Source: an uncultured Bacteroidia bacterium | Lineage (GTDB): Bacteria > Bacteroidota > Bacteroidia > Bacteroidales > UBA932 | DNA length: 42,781 bases | Direction of reading: 5' to 3' | NCBI GenBank assembly: GCA_902780175.1 | Contig: CACZEU010000005.1 | Span: 1 to 42,781 of the forward strand | In this document: positions 23,076 to 32,396 of the stretch, in pieces | Position numbering within the stretch: position 1 is the stretch's first letter | Layout of the letters: each line of letters starts with the position of its first letter | Position numbers and translations under genes: made by a program | Notes under the pieces: generated by a model | Told to the model about the DNA's origin: nothing | Database searches by the model: none | What the model saw: the letters and a program-made list of their open reading frames with translations, nothing else

Positions 23076-23495
23076 TCAGCTCAGCAATTCAAGAAGCCTC
23101 GCAACGAATTCCCTGCTCTCCACCTGTGGATGCGGAATGGTGAGCAGGGAAGTTTGCATACGGATATCTCCGTAAAAAAGGATATCGATGTCGATAATAC
23201 GGTCGTGATACACCCGGCGGCCGTCGGAATCATACTCTGGAGCGTCTCTTCGGCCCATAGCCCTTTCTATCCGCTTGCAAAGCCGCAGAACAGATTCCGG
23301 AGTGCGGCGCGAAGAATAGACCACTGCCTGATTGAGAAAAGCGGGCCCGGTAAAACCGCAGGCCTGCGTCTGAAGAACCGGAGAAATACGCAAACGACGC
23401 CCGCCGAAAGCGGCATCCAGCCGCCGGAGCGCCTCGCAGAGATTTGCCTCACGGTCACCAAGATTGGTTCCCAGCAGAAGGGTCAGCTCCTTCAT
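23076..23495 (-). CDS. folK: 6-hydroxymethyl-7,8-dihydropterin pyrophosphokinase
   Basis: A 139-residue HPPK that transfers pyrophosphate from ATP to the pterin in folate synthesis. It shows LLLGTNLGDREANL at the start, the substrate region QTQACGFTGPAFLNQAV, the RRDAP-type loop, RIIDIDILFYGD, and IPHPQVESREFV near the end. It is the last gene of the epimerase-suf operon and overlaps the preceding stop by four bases. Confidence 0.92.
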   Translation of the reverse strand: MKELTLLLGTNLGDREANLCEALRRLDAAFGGRRLRISPVLQTQACGFTGPAFLNQAVVYSSRRTPESVLRLCKRIERAMGRRDAPEYDSDGRRVYHDRIIDIDILFYGDIRMQTSLLTIPHPQVESREFVARLLELLS

Positions 23496-23845
23496 AATTC
23501 GGGATCCCAGCCCAGTGCGACGCGGGCTTCGTCGGAGAGCATGCTCTGGTCCCAGACAGGGTCGAAGGTAAGCTCAATATGGCAGTCCGCAACGCCGGGA
23601 GTGTTCTCCACGCTGTGCTGGACTTCCGCTATGACCTCGTCGGCCATGGGGCAGTTGGGCGCAGTGAAGGTCATCTTGATATACACCTCGTGCGCCGGAT
23701 TGATGTTGAGTTCGTATATCAGCCCCAGGTCATATATGTTGACGGGGATTTCCGGGTCGTAAACCTGCTTGAGGGCAAGGATTACGTCTTCGTACAGGGG
23801 GGCGAGTTCCTTTACGTCCTCCGGAGTGAGCACAGAATCAGACAT
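23492..23845 (-). CDS. MIP18/DUF59 iron-sulfur assembly protein (SufT-like)
   Basis: A 117-residue protein with the DUF59 pattern VYDPEIPVNIYDLGLIYEL and FTAPNCPMADEVIAEV, including the conserved cysteine in PNCPM. Relatives help in iron-sulfur cluster maturation (SufT, Cia2). Its place between sufE and folK supports this. It overlaps sufE by eight bases and folK by four. Confidence 0.88.
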   Translation of the reverse strand: MSDSVLTPEDVKELAPLYEDVILALKQVYDPEIPVNIYDLGLIYELNINPAHEVYIKMTFTAPNCPMADEVIAEVQHSVENTPGVADCHIELTFDPVWDQSMLSDEARVALGWDPEL

Positions 23846-24248
23846 TTTCGCTTGCCTTTTTGCGTATCGTTTCTATCATCGAAAGGAGCCCGTTGGCGCG
23901 GGTGGGGGAGAGGTTCTCCTTGAGCCCGATGGTTTCCAGGAAGGAGAAATCGTCGGAGAGGATCTCCTGAGGGGTGCGTCCGGAATAGACGCCCACAAGC
24001 AGGCTGATGATGCCGCGGGTGATGACGGCGTCGCTGTCGGCGGAGAAGACAAGGGTGCCACCGGACATTTGGGCGTCAAGCCAAACCCTTGACTGACAGC
24101 CCTTTATCAGGCGATCGTCGGTCTTCTTTTCTTCCGGATACGGCGCGAGCGCCTTGCCCAGTTCGATGAGGTACTCGTACTTGTCGAGCCACTCGTCGAA
24201 CATGGAAAACTCTTCGATTATCTGTTCTTTCTTTTCCTGGAGGGTCAT
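23838..24248 (-). CDS. sufE: Cysteine desulfuration protein SufE
   Basis: A 136-residue protein that takes persulfide sulfur from SufS. The acceptor cysteine is C51 in LIKGCQSRVW. The start is the ATG at 24248, which overlaps the sufS stop (ATGA); upstream in-frame codons lie within sufS and are not used. The C terminus IETIRKKASENV is typical. Confidence 0.92.
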   Translation of the reverse strand: MTLQEKKEQIIEEFSMFDEWLDKYEYLIELGKALAPYPEEKKTDDRLIKGCQSRVWLDAQMSGGTLVFSADSDAVITRGIISLLVGVYSGRTPQEILSDDFSFLETIGLKENLSPTRANGLLSMIETIRKKASENV

Positions 24249-25450
24249 TTCAACATGCTTATCGCTTTGCGCAGCGAAGTTACGAAAAATTCGGCTTCGC
24301 TGAGTGTATTGTACGGAGCAAATGACGCCCGAAGCAGGCCGGTCACGCCGAGACGGTCCATAAGCGGCTCGGCGCACATCTGCCCGGAGCGCAGCGCAAT
24401 GCCCATTTTGTCCAGTATGAGTGCCAGGTCCTCGTGGTGCGCACCCTCGACGGCGAAGGAGAAGACGGGGGCCTTGAGACTCAGGTCGAACGTCGTACCG
24501 AAGAGCCTCACTCCGGGTTCCTCCGTCAGCGTACGGTAAACGTATTCCTTGACGTCTTCCTGCGGAGGCATCTGACGCATGAGGTCGATTGCGGGGGAGA
24601 GCGTCGGAGTGCCGGAAATGTTCTGCGTACCCGCCTCGAACTTGCGGGGCAGGGGAGCGTAAGTGCTTGATTCCCAGGAGACGGTCTCAATCATCTCACC
24701 GCCTCCGAACATAGGGGGCATCTGCTCCAGCAACTCCTTTCGGCCCCAAAGGACACCGGTGCCGGGGGAGGCATACATCTTGTGCCCGGAGAAGGCATAG
24801 AAGTCACAGCCAAGTGCCTGTACATCAACCTGTTGATGAACTATTCCCTGGGCGCCGTCAACTACCAGCAGCACGCCGTTCTTCCTGCAGACAGCGGCTA
24901 TTTCTTCTATGGGATTGACCAGTCCGAGGACGTTGGAAATATGTGCGACAGCAACTATCCTGGTGCGTGGCGTAATGAGGGAGGGGAGGAGTTCCTCCTG
25001 CAGGCGCCCGCTGTCATCCACCGTAAGCCGCTTGAGGACAGCGCCTTTGCGCGCACAGAGCATCTGCCAGGGGACGAGGTTGGAATGATGTTCGGCCTCG
25101 CTGACGATGATTTCGTCCCCCTGCCTGACGAAGGCCTCGCCAAGGCTGAAGGCAAGAAGGTTGAGGGAATGCGTTGCTCCGGAGGTGAAAACGATCTCCG
25201 ACGGATCGGGCGCATTTATGAATCCTGCGACCTTCAGACGCGTATTTTCATACTCTTCCGTAGCTTCCGCTGCAATATGGTGGACGGCGCGATGGAGGTT
25301 CGCGGTACGCTCGGAGGAAATCTCAGTCCACTTGTCGATGACTGGCTGAGGACGGAGGGATGTCGCCGCATTGTCCAGATAGACAAGCGGTTTGCCATAT
25401 ACGGTTCGGCTGAGTTGGGGAAACTGTTCCCGGAGTTGCTGGATATTCAT
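24245..25450 (-). CDS. sufS: Cysteine desulfurase SufS
   Basis: A 401-residue PLP enzyme that releases sulfur from L-cysteine. The PLP lysine is K224 in FSGHKMYASPG, AEHHSNLVPW holds the stacking histidine, and the active cysteine is C359 in RSGQMCAEPLM (relatives have RTGHHCAQPLM). It overlaps both neighbours by four bases. The scaffold genes sufBCD are not in the window, so this is a split suf system. Confidence 0.93.
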   Translation of the reverse strand: MNIQQLREQFPQLSRTVYGKPLVYLDNAATSLRPQPVIDKWTEISSERTANLHRAVHHIAAEATEEYENTRLKVAGFINAPDPSEIVFTSGATHSLNLLAFSLGEAFVRQGDEIIVSEAEHHSNLVPWQMLCARKGAVLKRLTVDDSGRLQEELLPSLITPRTRIVAVAHISNVLGLVNPIEEIAAVCRKNGVLLVVDGAQGIVHQQVDVQALGCDFYAFSGHKMYASPGTGVLWGRKELLEQMPPMFGGGEMIETVSWESSTYAPLPRKFEAGTQNISGTPTLSPAIDLMRQMPPQEDVKEYVYRTLTEEPGVRLFGTTFDLSLKAPVFSFAVEGAHHEDLALILDKMGIALRSGQMCAEPLMDRLGVTGLLRASFAPYNTLSEAEFFVTSLRKAISMLK

Positions 25451-26571
25451 AATTTCGTAAGGCCTAGGCCGGGGGAGTCGGGAAGGGTCATCAGCCCCTG
25501 GCGGACTGTCATTCCCTTAAATAAGTCGTTGGTTATCAAAAGGTTGCCGTCGATGTCGCAGAAATCTGCGGCAGGGGAGAGATGGGCGGCGGCGGTGCAG
25601 GCGCAGGAGGTTTCCGTCATGCATCCGAGCATGACGGTAAGGCCCTCGGCGCGGGCGTACGCTATCATCTTGCGTGCCTCAAGAAGCCCGGTGCACTTCA
25701 TGAGTTTGATGTTGATACCGCTGAATGCGCCCCGGATACGCGGGATGTCCTTCAGGCGCTGGATGGATTCGTCGGCAATGATGGGCAGGGGACTGCGTTC
25801 GGTAAGCCAGGCGGTGTCGTCCAGACGGTCGATGGGAAGCGGCTGCTCGACAAGCACAACTCCCTGATCCTTAAGCCAATAAATCTCATCGAGAGCCTTG
25901 CTCCTGTCCTTCCAGCCCTGATTGGCGTCCACTGCGATCGGGAGGTCTGTGACGCTGCGGATGGTGTTTATCATCTGCTCGTCGCTGTCGAGTCCGACCT
26001 TGACTTTGAGGATGCGATACAGTCCGGCACATTCCTCAGTCTTCTGACGGACGACATCGGGCGTATCTATGCCGATTGTGAACGTCGTAGGGCCGGCCTT
26101 TTCGGGGTTATAACCCCAGATCCTGTACAGCGGCTGGCCGATAATCTTGCCGGTGAGATCGTGCAGGGCGATATCAATGGCGGCCTTGGCAGGGGAGTCT
26201 CCGGGAGAAATGGTATCAAGGTACTCCATTATGTCTTCCAGAAGAAAAGGGCTCCTGAAGCCGCTCAGGTCCACTTTTGACAGGAAGGAGCAGACACTTT
26301 CTACAGTGTGCCCGAGGTATGGTGGCATGGATGCCTCGCCGTAGCCGGTTATGCCGTCATATTCTATTTCTACCTGGACGTCCGGGGTTGTCTTGCGGGA
26401 ATAGGATGAGACGGTGAACGTATGGGCAAGCTGCAGTTCGTATGGATAGAAACGCAGTTTCATCGGCCCGTGGTGCTTGTTTTCGAATCCGCCGGGACGC
26501 ACGCCACAGGACTCCAAGCCCGCCGCAAGTGCAGCGGATGCCGATATTCCGATGAATTGTCTTCTGTCCAT
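25447..26571 (-). CDS. Exported dipeptide epimerase (enolase superfamily)
   Basis: A 374-residue enzyme of the L-Ala-D/L-Glu epimerase group, which inverts the second residue of dipeptides during murein peptide use. Acid/base lysines K189 and K191 are in LKVKVG and K289 in INIKLMKC. Metal ligands are D215 in AVDANQ, E242 in VEQPL and D267 in ADES. The N terminus MDRRQFIGIS followed by AALAAGLESC looks like a twin-arginine signal with a lipid-attachment cysteine, so the enzyme probably acts outside the cytoplasm. It heads the operon that continues into sufS. Substrate range is not certain. Confidence 0.85.
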   Translation of the reverse strand: MDRRQFIGISASAALAAGLESCGVRPGGFENKHHGPMKLRFYPYELQLAHTFTVSSYSRKTTPDVQVEIEYDGITGYGEASMPPYLGHTVESVCSFLSKVDLSGFRSPFLLEDIMEYLDTISPGDSPAKAAIDIALHDLTGKIIGQPLYRIWGYNPEKAGPTTFTIGIDTPDVVRQKTEECAGLYRILKVKVGLDSDEQMINTIRSVTDLPIAVDANQGWKDRSKALDEIYWLKDQGVVLVEQPLPIDRLDDTAWLTERSPLPIIADESIQRLKDIPRIRGAFSGINIKLMKCTGLLEARKMIAYARAEGLTVMLGCMTETSCACTAAAHLSPAADFCDIDGNLLITNDLFKGMTVRQGLMTLPDSPGLGLTKL

Positions 26572-26590
26572 AAATGTTGATTACAGCGCC

Positions 26591-26718
26591 GAAACAATTC
26601 GGGCCGGTACCTCCCGAACCGTCGCTTCGCGACCCCTCCCACAGCGGGCTGTGGGCCCCTCCCTCTTATGATGCCGAGGGTGGCAACAGGTTCGGGAGAT
26701 ACCGGTCCGAATTGTTTC
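26591..26718 (+). repeat. CCCTCCC-core structured repeat, copy 3
   Basis: Outer arms 26591-26620 and 26689-26718 pair at 28 of 30 positions plus two G:T. The core on the plus strand is GTCGC-TTC-GCGAC hairpin, CCCCTCCC, CACAG-CGGG-CTGTG hairpin, GGGCCCCTCCC, then TGCC-GAGGGT-GGCA hairpin. It lies between the divergent epimerase and ruvA genes, close to both starts. Confidence 0.88.
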
Positions 26719-26742
26719 ATCGCAAAATTACAAAATAATCTG

Positions 26743-26750
26743 TATTTTTG
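26743..26750 (+). promoter_or_regulatory. -7 element of ruvA
   Basis: TATTTTTG at 26743-26750, 18 bases before the ATG at 26769 and 24 bases after the structured repeat. Confidence 0.55.
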
Positions 26751-26768
26751 TGGGAAATAGAAGTGATT

Positions 26769-27362
26769 ATGCTGGAATACATCAACGGAAATATTGCGGA
26801 GCTTTCTCCCACCTTTGTGGTAATCGACAACCAGGGGATGGGCTATTGCCTGGAGATTTCCCTGCAGACCTACGAAAAACTGGAGGGCAAGAAGGAGGCC
26901 ACCATCTACGTTCAGTCCCAGTTCAACCAAAGGGACGGTACCTCCGTCGACTACGGCTTCGCATCCAAAGACGAAAGGGAACTGTTCCGCCTGATCACCG
27001 GCGTATCCGGAATGGGCGCCGCTTCCGCCAGAATGATCCTTTCTTCAATGACCTCGCGAGAACTCGAGGACGCCATCCTCTCCGAGAACGTCAATGCACT
27101 CAAATCCGTCAAAGGCATCGGTCTCAAAAGCGCCCAGCGCATCATTCTCGAACTGAAGGACAAGATCGTCAAAGGCGGTACCGCCAGTTCCGACGTCCTC
27201 TTCACCTCCGAATCCAACGCCGCAGCCGACGAAGCCACCAGCGCCCTCCAGATGCTTGGCTTCAACAAGGCCAACATCCAGAAAGCAATCCAGGCCATCC
27301 TCAAAGCCAACCCCCGCGCCACCGTCGAGCAAATCATCAAATCCGCCCTCCAAATGCTCTAA
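26769..27362 (+). CDS. ruvA: Holliday junction helicase subunit RuvA
   Basis: A 197-residue protein that binds four-way junctions and loads RuvB. The N-terminal OB fold is MLEYINGNIAELSPTFVVI. The helix-hairpin-helix segments are LITGVSGMGAASARMIL and LKSVKGIGLKSAQRIILELKDK. The C-terminal domain is the RuvB contact (ATSALQMLGFNKANIQKAI). The ATG at 26769 is chosen because earlier in-frame codons overlap the promoter. RuvB is encoded 9 kb away. Confidence 0.95.
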   Translation: MLEYINGNIAELSPTFVVIDNQGMGYCLEISLQTYEKLEGKKEATIYVQSQFNQRDGTSVDYGFASKDERELFRLITGVSGMGAASARMILSSMTSRELEDAILSENVNALKSVKGIGLKSAQRIILELKDKIVKGGTASSDVLFTSESNAAADEATSALQMLGFNKANIQKAIQAILKANPRATVEQIIKSALQML

Positions 27363-27370
27363 CCCCCACC

Positions 27371-27386
27371 CGTTCCACGTGGAACA
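27371..27386. promoter_or_regulatory. parS-like site 1
   Basis: CGTTCCACGTGGAACA differs at one end base from a perfect 16-bp palindrome of the ParB-binding parS type (TGTTCCACGTGGAACA). It lies between the convergent ruvA and mnmG genes. Confidence 0.7.
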
Positions 27387-27415
27387 CTTGGGGAGACAAA
27401 CTACAGAACTACGTA

Positions 27416-29302
27416 TTAACGACCGAAATAAACGAGGAGGACAGAAATGTCGGCAGGGGAGACGCCGGAGATGCGGGAGGCTTGGGCGATGGTGTGGGGG
27501 GAGTATTTCTTGAACTTTTGGCGACATTCGATGGTCAGGCCGGATATCTTGTCAAAATCAAAATTGTCAGGGATAACCAGATCTTCCAGGCGACGCATCT
27601 TGTCGACAAGCTCACGCTCACGGTTGATATACCCGCGATACTTCAGATTGATTTCAACAGCATCTGCAACATCCGCAGAAGGTATTTCAGAGAACCCATA
27701 CCGAGAGAGTGTTCCACGTGGAACAAAAGACAAAAGGTCGAACAAAGACACCTCGGGACGAGTCGCTATATCGCAAATCTTCTTTGACTCAGACAAAGCA
27801 GCGGAGCCACAATTCTCCAAATAAGGATTAACCGAAGCGGCAGTCAAATTGTTCTGCTCGCATAAAGATGTCAGACGATCTACCGCATCGTATTTGGCGA
27901 CCATCAAATCATAGCGCCGACGGTCAGCAAGACCGATCTTATAAGACCGTTCAGTCAGCCGCAGATCAGCATTATCCTGCCGCAAAAGGATTCTGAACTC
28001 GGCACGGGAAGTAAACATCCGGTAGGGCTCGTCAACTCCTTTCGTAATCAAATCGTCAATCAGAACTCCAATGTAAGCCTCATCCCGGCGAAGCACGAAA
28101 GGCTCAAGAGAATTGATGCCCAGATGAGCGTTAATGCCGGCAATCAACCCCTGCGCAGCCGCTTCTTCATACCCAGTCGTACCATTAACCTGACCGGCAA
28201 GATAAAGACCGGGAACGACACGCGACTCCAGGGTAGGCAACAGGAAAGTAGGATCGAAGAAGTCATACTCGACGGCGTAGGCAGGACGGAAAACACGGAC
28301 ATTCTCAAGTCCGGGAATCGCCCGCAAAGCGCGCATCTGAACCTCAAAAGGAAGCGAACTGGAGAACCCCTGAAGATAATACTCATTAGTCCCTCGCCCT
28401 TCCGGTTCAAGGAACAACTGATGCGAATCATTATCAGGAAACACCCGCAGTTTATCCTCGATACTCGGACAATAACGCGGCCCGCGACCATGAATCACCC
28501 CGGTAAACAAAGGCGAATCCGAGAACCCCTCGCGGAGCCGCGAATGGACCTCAGAATTGGTATGGACAATGAAACACTCCATCTGCGCGCCGGACTTCTG
28601 CACGGAAGAGGGAACATCAAGGAAAGAGAATCTCTCCGGAACAGAATCGCCAGGCTGACGCGACAAACGGGAAATGTCGACCGAAGTGATATCGATCCTC
28701 GGAGGAGTACCGGTCTTCATCCGGTCGGTAGGAATACCGAGAGAGCGGAGCTGTTCGGTCAGTCCGACCGAAGACAGCTCGCCGATACGGCCACCGGTGA
28801 ACTGCCGGCGACCGACAAACAATTTTCCTCCGAGGAAGGTTCCGGCGGTCAAAACAACCGCCCTGGAGCGAAAAATACGACCGCCGAGAGTACGGACACC
28901 GCAGATTTTTGAATTCTCAAAGAGAAAAGAAGACGCCAAATCTTCGTAAATCGTTAAACCTGAGGTATTTACAAGGATTTGCCGCCAATAGAGGGAAAAC
29001 CGGATTTTATCGCACTGCGCCCGAGGACTCCACATGGCAGGGCCCTTCGACTTGTTGAGCATCCGGAACTGAAGGGTAGTGGCATCCGTCACCAGACCGG
29101 TGCAACCACCAAGGGCGTCAATCTCCCGGACGATCTGTCCTTTGGCGATTCCTCCGATTGCCGGGTTGCAGGACATCTTGGCAAACGACAGGACGTCCAT
29201 GCTGAGAAGCAGCACGGAAGAGCCGAGCCGTGCCGCGGCAACGGCAGCCTCACAACCGGCATGACCACCGCCGACGACGATTATGTCAAACTCACTTTGC
29301 AA
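27416..29302 (-). CDS. mnmG: tRNA uridine 5-carboxymethylaminomethyl modification enzyme MnmG
   Basis: A 628-residue FAD protein that with MnmE modifies the wobble uridine of several tRNAs. It shows the FAD motif [12 protein letters not shown], the family signature [11 protein letters not shown] (with FPD and LFLEPEG after it) and [17 protein letters not shown]. Its end is the helical C-terminal domain ([14 protein letters not shown]). Codons for FVPRGTLS contain a perfect parS-like site. The 11-base overlap with ybeY puts it downstream in the same transcript. Confidence 0.96.
   Translation of the reverse strand: MQSEFDIIVVGGGHAGCEAAVAAARLGSSVLLLSMDVLSFAKMSCNPAIGGIAKGQIVREIDALGGCTGLVTDATTLQFRMLNKSKGPAMWSPRAQCDKIRFSLYWRQILVNTSGLTIYEDLASSFLFENSKICGVRTLGGRIFRSRAVVLTAGTFLGGKLFVGRRQFTGGRIGELSSVGLTEQLRSLGIPTDRMKTGTPPRIDITSVDISRLSRQPGDSVPERFSFLDVPSSVQKSGAQMECFIVHTNSEVHSRLREGFSDSPLFTGVIHGRGPRYCPSIEDKLRVFPDNDSHQLFLEPEGRGTNEYYLQGFSSSLPFEVQMRALRAIPGLENVRVFRPAYAVEYDFFDPTFLLPTLESRVVPGLYLAGQVNGTTGYEEAAAQGLIAGINAHLGINSLEPFVLRRDEAYIGVLIDDLITKGVDEPYRMFTSRAEFRILLRQDNADLRLTERSYKIGLADRRRYDLMVAKYDAVDRLTSLCEQNNLTAASVNPYLENCGSAALSESKKICDIATRPEVSLFDLLSFVPRGTLSRYGFSEIPSADVADAVEINLKYRGYINRERELVDKMRRLEDLVIPDNFDFDKISGLTIECRQKFKKYSPHTIAQASRISGVSPADISVLLVYFGR
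27710..27725. promoter_or_regulatory. parS-like site 2 (inside mnmG)
   Basis: TGTTCCACGTGGAACA is a perfect 16-bp palindrome of the chromosomal parS type, 339 bp from site 1. It encodes VPRGT in mnmG. Confidence 0.75.
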
Positions 29303-29717
29303 GGGAACGCCTGATGTAGAGATAATAATTCTCCTTGCTCCGCATCATCTTGATATCCTCATCCGAATGGTCATCATAACCGATAAGATGAAGGAGCCCG
29401 TGAACGATGACCCTGTGAAGTTCCTCTTCGAACTCGGTCCCGTAATAAACGGCATTTTCCCGAACGGAATCAACACTGATGAAAAGGTCGCCGGAAATGA
29501 CAGGTTTATCGGAATAATCGAACGTTATGATATCCGTAAAGTAATCGTGGCCCAGATATTGAAGGTTGATTTTGAGGATGTAAGGGTCGGAGCAAAAGAT
29601 TATATTGATTTCGCCGAGACGGCATATTTCGCTTTCGGCGACCAACTTAAGCCAGGAATTGTTGAATCTCCTGTCTTTATACTGAAACTTGACATCCTCA
29701 AAAAAGTACCGTACCAT
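29292..29717 (-). CDS. ybeY: Endoribonuclease YbeY (rRNA maturation)
   Basis: A 141-residue metal-dependent RNase for 16S rRNA 3'-end maturation. The zinc site is [13 protein letters not shown], and [15 protein letters not shown] is the usual preceding strand region. The ATG at 29717 ([11 protein letters not shown]) follows a -7 box by about 24 bases; the longer in-frame start at 29744 overlaps that box. It leads the ybeY-mnmG operon. Confidence 0.92.
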   Translation of the reverse strand: MVRYFFEDVKFQYKDRRFNNSWLKLVAESEICRLGEINIIFCSDPYILKINLQYLGHDYFTDIITFDYSDKPVISGDLFISVDSVRENAVYYGTEFEEELHRVIVHGLLHLIGYDDHSDEDIKMMRSKENYYLYIRRSLAK

Positions 29718-29741
29718 AAGCCTGAGTGGATAAAAACAACG

Positions 29742-29749
29742 CAAATCTA
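29742..29749 (-). promoter_or_regulatory. -7 element of ybeY-mnmG
   Basis: On the minus strand TAGATTTG at 29749-29742. It is next to the divergent tonB promoter. Confidence 0.6.
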
Positions 29750-29758
29750 CAACAAAAA

Positions 29759-29789
29759 TTGGAATTGAAATTAAATATTCATATCTTTA
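29759..29789 (+). promoter_or_regulatory. Promoter of the tonB-like gene
   Basis: TTG at 29759-29761, 20 bases, TATCTTTA at 29782-29789 (last base differs from TAnnTTTG). The ATG at 29822 follows by 32 bases. Confidence 0.6.
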
Positions 29790-29821
29790 CAACTTGAACA
29801 GACTAAAATAAATTACCCAAT

Positions 29822-30511
29822 ATGGAAGTCAAGAAATCACAGAAAGCCAGTCTCGAGAACAAGCGGCTCCTGTTCGTAGAAATAGGATTCATCGTCGCCC
29901 TCCTCGTCACCCTGCTTGCCTTCGAATGGAGCAGCAAGGAGAAGAAGGAGAGCACCCTCCTGGCCGAAAACACTGAAATTATTGAGGAAGAGATGATTCC
30001 CATCACCCAGGAAACCCCTCCTCCGCCACCCGAGGTAGCCAAGATTCCCGTCCTCTCAGACCAGATCGACATCATCGACGATGACATCAAAGTCAACGAC
30101 AACATCCTCAACCTCGAGGACGACAGCAGCCTCGGTGTAGAGATCCAGGACTACGTCGAAGAAGTCAAGGAAGAGGTAGTTGAAGAGGAAACCATCCCCT
30201 TCCAGCTCGTTGAAGAGAAACCCAAATTCCAGGGAGGCGACGCCAACGACTTCTCAAAATGGGTCAACCAGCGTCTCGTCTATCCCGAGGTTGCCAAGGA
30301 AAACGGCGTCCAGGGCCGCGTAATGCTTCAGTTCACCGTCAAGACCGACGGCTCCGTATCAGACGTCAAGGTCCTCCGCGGCGTAGACCCTTCACTGGAC
30401 AAAGAAGCAGTCCGCGTAGTTTCCATGTCCCCCAAGTGGACTCCCGGCAAACAGCGCGACCGCAAGGTCAAGGTTACCTACACCTTCCCCGTTATTTTCC
30501 AGCTCAGATAA
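29822..30511 (+). CDS. Energy transducer TonB family protein
   Basis: A 229-residue protein anchored by one membrane helix (about residues 20-39). A periplasmic linker with a proline run (TPPPPPEVAK) and acidic stretches follows, then a TonB C-terminal domain (FSKWVNQRLVYPEVAKENGVQGRVMLQFTV, ending VTYTFPVIFQL). It would pass proton-motive energy to outer-membrane TonB-dependent transporters. No exbB or exbD is next to it. Bacteroidota carry many such TonB proteins, so the transporter cannot be named. Confidence 0.9.
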   Translation: MEVKKSQKASLENKRLLFVEIGFIVALLVTLLAFEWSSKEKKESTLLAENTEIIEEEMIPITQETPPPPPEVAKIPVLSDQIDIIDDDIKVNDNILNLEDDSSLGVEIQDYVEEVKEEVVEEETIPFQLVEEKPKFQGGDANDFSKWVNQRLVYPEVAKENGVQGRVMLQFTVKTDGSVSDVKVLRGVDPSLDKEAVRVVSMSPKWTPGKQRDRKVKVTYTFPVIFQLR

Positions 30512-30532
30512 AAAAAGAAAAAGCTTAATAAG

Positions 30533-30560
30533 AGGCTGTCCCAACGGATGGCCTTTTTTT
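30533..30560 (+). terminator. Terminator after the tonB-like gene
   Basis: AGGCTGTCC at 30533-30541 pairs with GGATGGCCT at 30546-30554 (two G:U), then a T-run to 30560. It ends eight bases before the hflX ATG. Confidence 0.8.
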
Positions 30561-30567
30561 GATAAAA

Positions 30568-31743
30568 ATGACAGAAGAGAGAGCAGTATTCGTAGGCATC
30601 ATACTCCAGGGCGACGATGAACGCAAAATAGCGGAATACCTGGACGAACTTGAGTTCCTCGCCGAAACAGCCGGCGTGAAGGGGGATAAGAAATTCGTCC
30701 AGAAAATCGACCACCCGGAAAAGGCGACGTACATCCGCAGCGGCAAACTCAAGGAAATAGCCGACTACTGCGAGGAGCACTGCATCAACTACGTCATCTT
30801 CGACGATGAACTGACCCCGATGCAGCAGCGCAACATCGAGAAGGTCATCAAATCCTCGTCCGTCATAGACCGTACCAGCCTCATCCTGGAAATCTTCTCC
30901 CAGCGCGCCAAGACGGCATATGCCAAGATGCAGGTCGACCTTGCCAGGTACAACTACATGCTGCCCCGCCTGGCCGGCATGTGGACCCACCTGGAGCGCC
31001 AGAGAGGCGGTATCGGCACCCGCGGAGGTATGGGCGAAAGCCAGATTGAAGTGGACCGCCGTATCGTACGCGAACGCATCGCCCGCCTGAAGGAACAACT
31101 CAAGAAAGTCGACAAGCAGATGGCCACCCAGCGCGGCAACCGCGGGCAGCTCGTCCGCCTGTCGCTGGTCGGTTACACCAACGTCGGCAAGAGCACCCTG
31201 ATGAACCTTCTGTCCAAGTCCACCGTGTTCGCGGAAAACAAACTTTTCGCTACCCTGGACACCACCGTACGCAAGGTTGTAATAGACAATTGCCCCTTCC
31301 TCCTTAGCGATACCGTAGGATTCATCCGCAAGCTGCCTACCCAGCTCATCGAGGCCTTCAAGAGCACGCTGGACGAGGTCCGCGAGGCCGACATCCTCAT
31401 CCACGTAGTCGATGTATCCGCACCCGATTTCGAAGAGCAGATGCAGGTGGTACAAAAGACGCTGAAGGACATAGACGCCGGAGACAAACCGCAGTACATC
31501 ATCTTCAACAAGATAGACAATTACACCTACGAGCCCTACGACGAGTTCTCCCTCAAGCCCAAGGGCAGGGAAAACCGCACGCTCGACGACGTCAAGGCCG
31601 AATGGATAGGCGAGAAGAAGAACCCCTGCATCTTCATGTCCGCCCTCAGCAAGGAGGGGCTCCCCAAACTGCGCAGCGACATCTACAAGATGGTGGCGGA
31701 AATCCACGCCGGCCGCTGGCCGTTCAACAACTTCCTATGGTAA
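30568..31743 (+). CDS. hflX: Ribosome-associated GTPase HflX
   Basis: A 391-residue GTPase that binds the large ribosomal subunit and splits stalled ribosomes. The N-terminal domain ends in the family signature RGGIGTRGGMGESQIEVDRR. G1 is GYTNVGKST, G3 DTVGF and G4 NKID. The ATG at 30568 is used because the in-frame TTG at 30559 is inside the terminator T-run. The stop overlaps the start of the next gene. Confidence 0.93.
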   Translation: MTEERAVFVGIILQGDDERKIAEYLDELEFLAETAGVKGDKKFVQKIDHPEKATYIRSGKLKEIADYCEEHCINYVIFDDELTPMQQRNIEKVIKSSSVIDRTSLILEIFSQRAKTAYAKMQVDLARYNYMLPRLAGMWTHLERQRGGIGTRGGMGESQIEVDRRIVRERIARLKEQLKKVDKQMATQRGNRGQLVRLSLVGYTNVGKSTLMNLLSKSTVFAENKLFATLDTTVRKVVIDNCPFLLSDTVGFIRKLPTQLIEAFKSTLDEVREADILIHVVDVSAPDFEEQMQVVQKTLKDIDAGDKPQYIIFNKIDNYTYEPYDEFSLKPKGRENRTLDDVKAEWIGEKKNPCIFMSALSKEGLPKLRSDIYKMVAEIHAGRWPFNNFLW

Positions 31744-32363
31744 ATGAGCACAACATAAGCACCTGGAAGATCGTGCTGGCAGCCCTGCTGCTAGCGGTAA
31801 GCTCATTTATCTATCTTATATTCCGTCCAAGCGACATCATTGCTTTCCGCTTTATCGACAGAGCCGGATTATCCGGTACGCTTGAACTCCTGAGGTCATT
31901 TACTTCCGGAATAAACCTTCCCGCAATGGTAATCTATTCCATCCCGGACGGCCTCTGGCTTGTTTCCTATATGTTGATTGCGGATTCACTGCTTCCCGCC
32001 TCCCCGGCCAAGCCACTGTGGATCATTGCCTTATCGGGAAACGCAGTTGCCTCGGAATTAGCACAGTACTGGCATCTGCTGCCCGGCGTTTTCGACTTCA
32101 GGGACCTTATGTGCTACCTTTTGCCAACGCTCGCATACCTGATTTTCAAAAGAAATACGGTCAATTACTCGAACTATGTGGACTCGCGGAATTATCTGGC
32201 GGTATTCCTTATAGGAATTTACCTGCTGATTGCGGGAGCATCGGTATCCCGGCTCAATATACCGTTTATCCTTACATGCGGATGCTTCATAATCATCCTT
32301 ACGGTCATCAGCAGTCATTATTGCAAAGGATATCTACGCCGGACCGCTCAGGTACGCTCCTGA
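31737..32363 (+). CDS. Multi-pass membrane protein of unknown function
   Basis: A 208-residue protein with about six hydrophobic segments (for example WKIVLAALLLAVSSFIYLIF near residue 10 and FLIGIYLLIAGASVS near 160). SIPDGLWLVSYMLIAD, SELAQYW and LPGVFDFRDLMCYLLPTLAY look like conserved points. I recall similar Bacteroidota proteins of unknown role. The ATG at 31737 lies in the last codons of hflX (ATGGTAA), a translational-coupling arrangement. It is less GC-rich than hflX. Confidence 0.7.
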   Translation: MVNEHNISTWKIVLAALLLAVSSFIYLIFRPSDIIAFRFIDRAGLSGTLELLRSFTSGINLPAMVIYSIPDGLWLVSYMLIADSLLPASPAKPLWIIALSGNAVASELAQYWHLLPGVFDFRDLMCYLLPTLAYLIFKRNTVNYSNYVDSRNYLAVFLIGIYLLIAGASVSRLNIPFILTCGCFIIILTVISSHYCKGYLRRTAQVRS

Positions 32364-32396
32364 TAAAATAACTGTTCAACTTAAAAACTAAAACAG

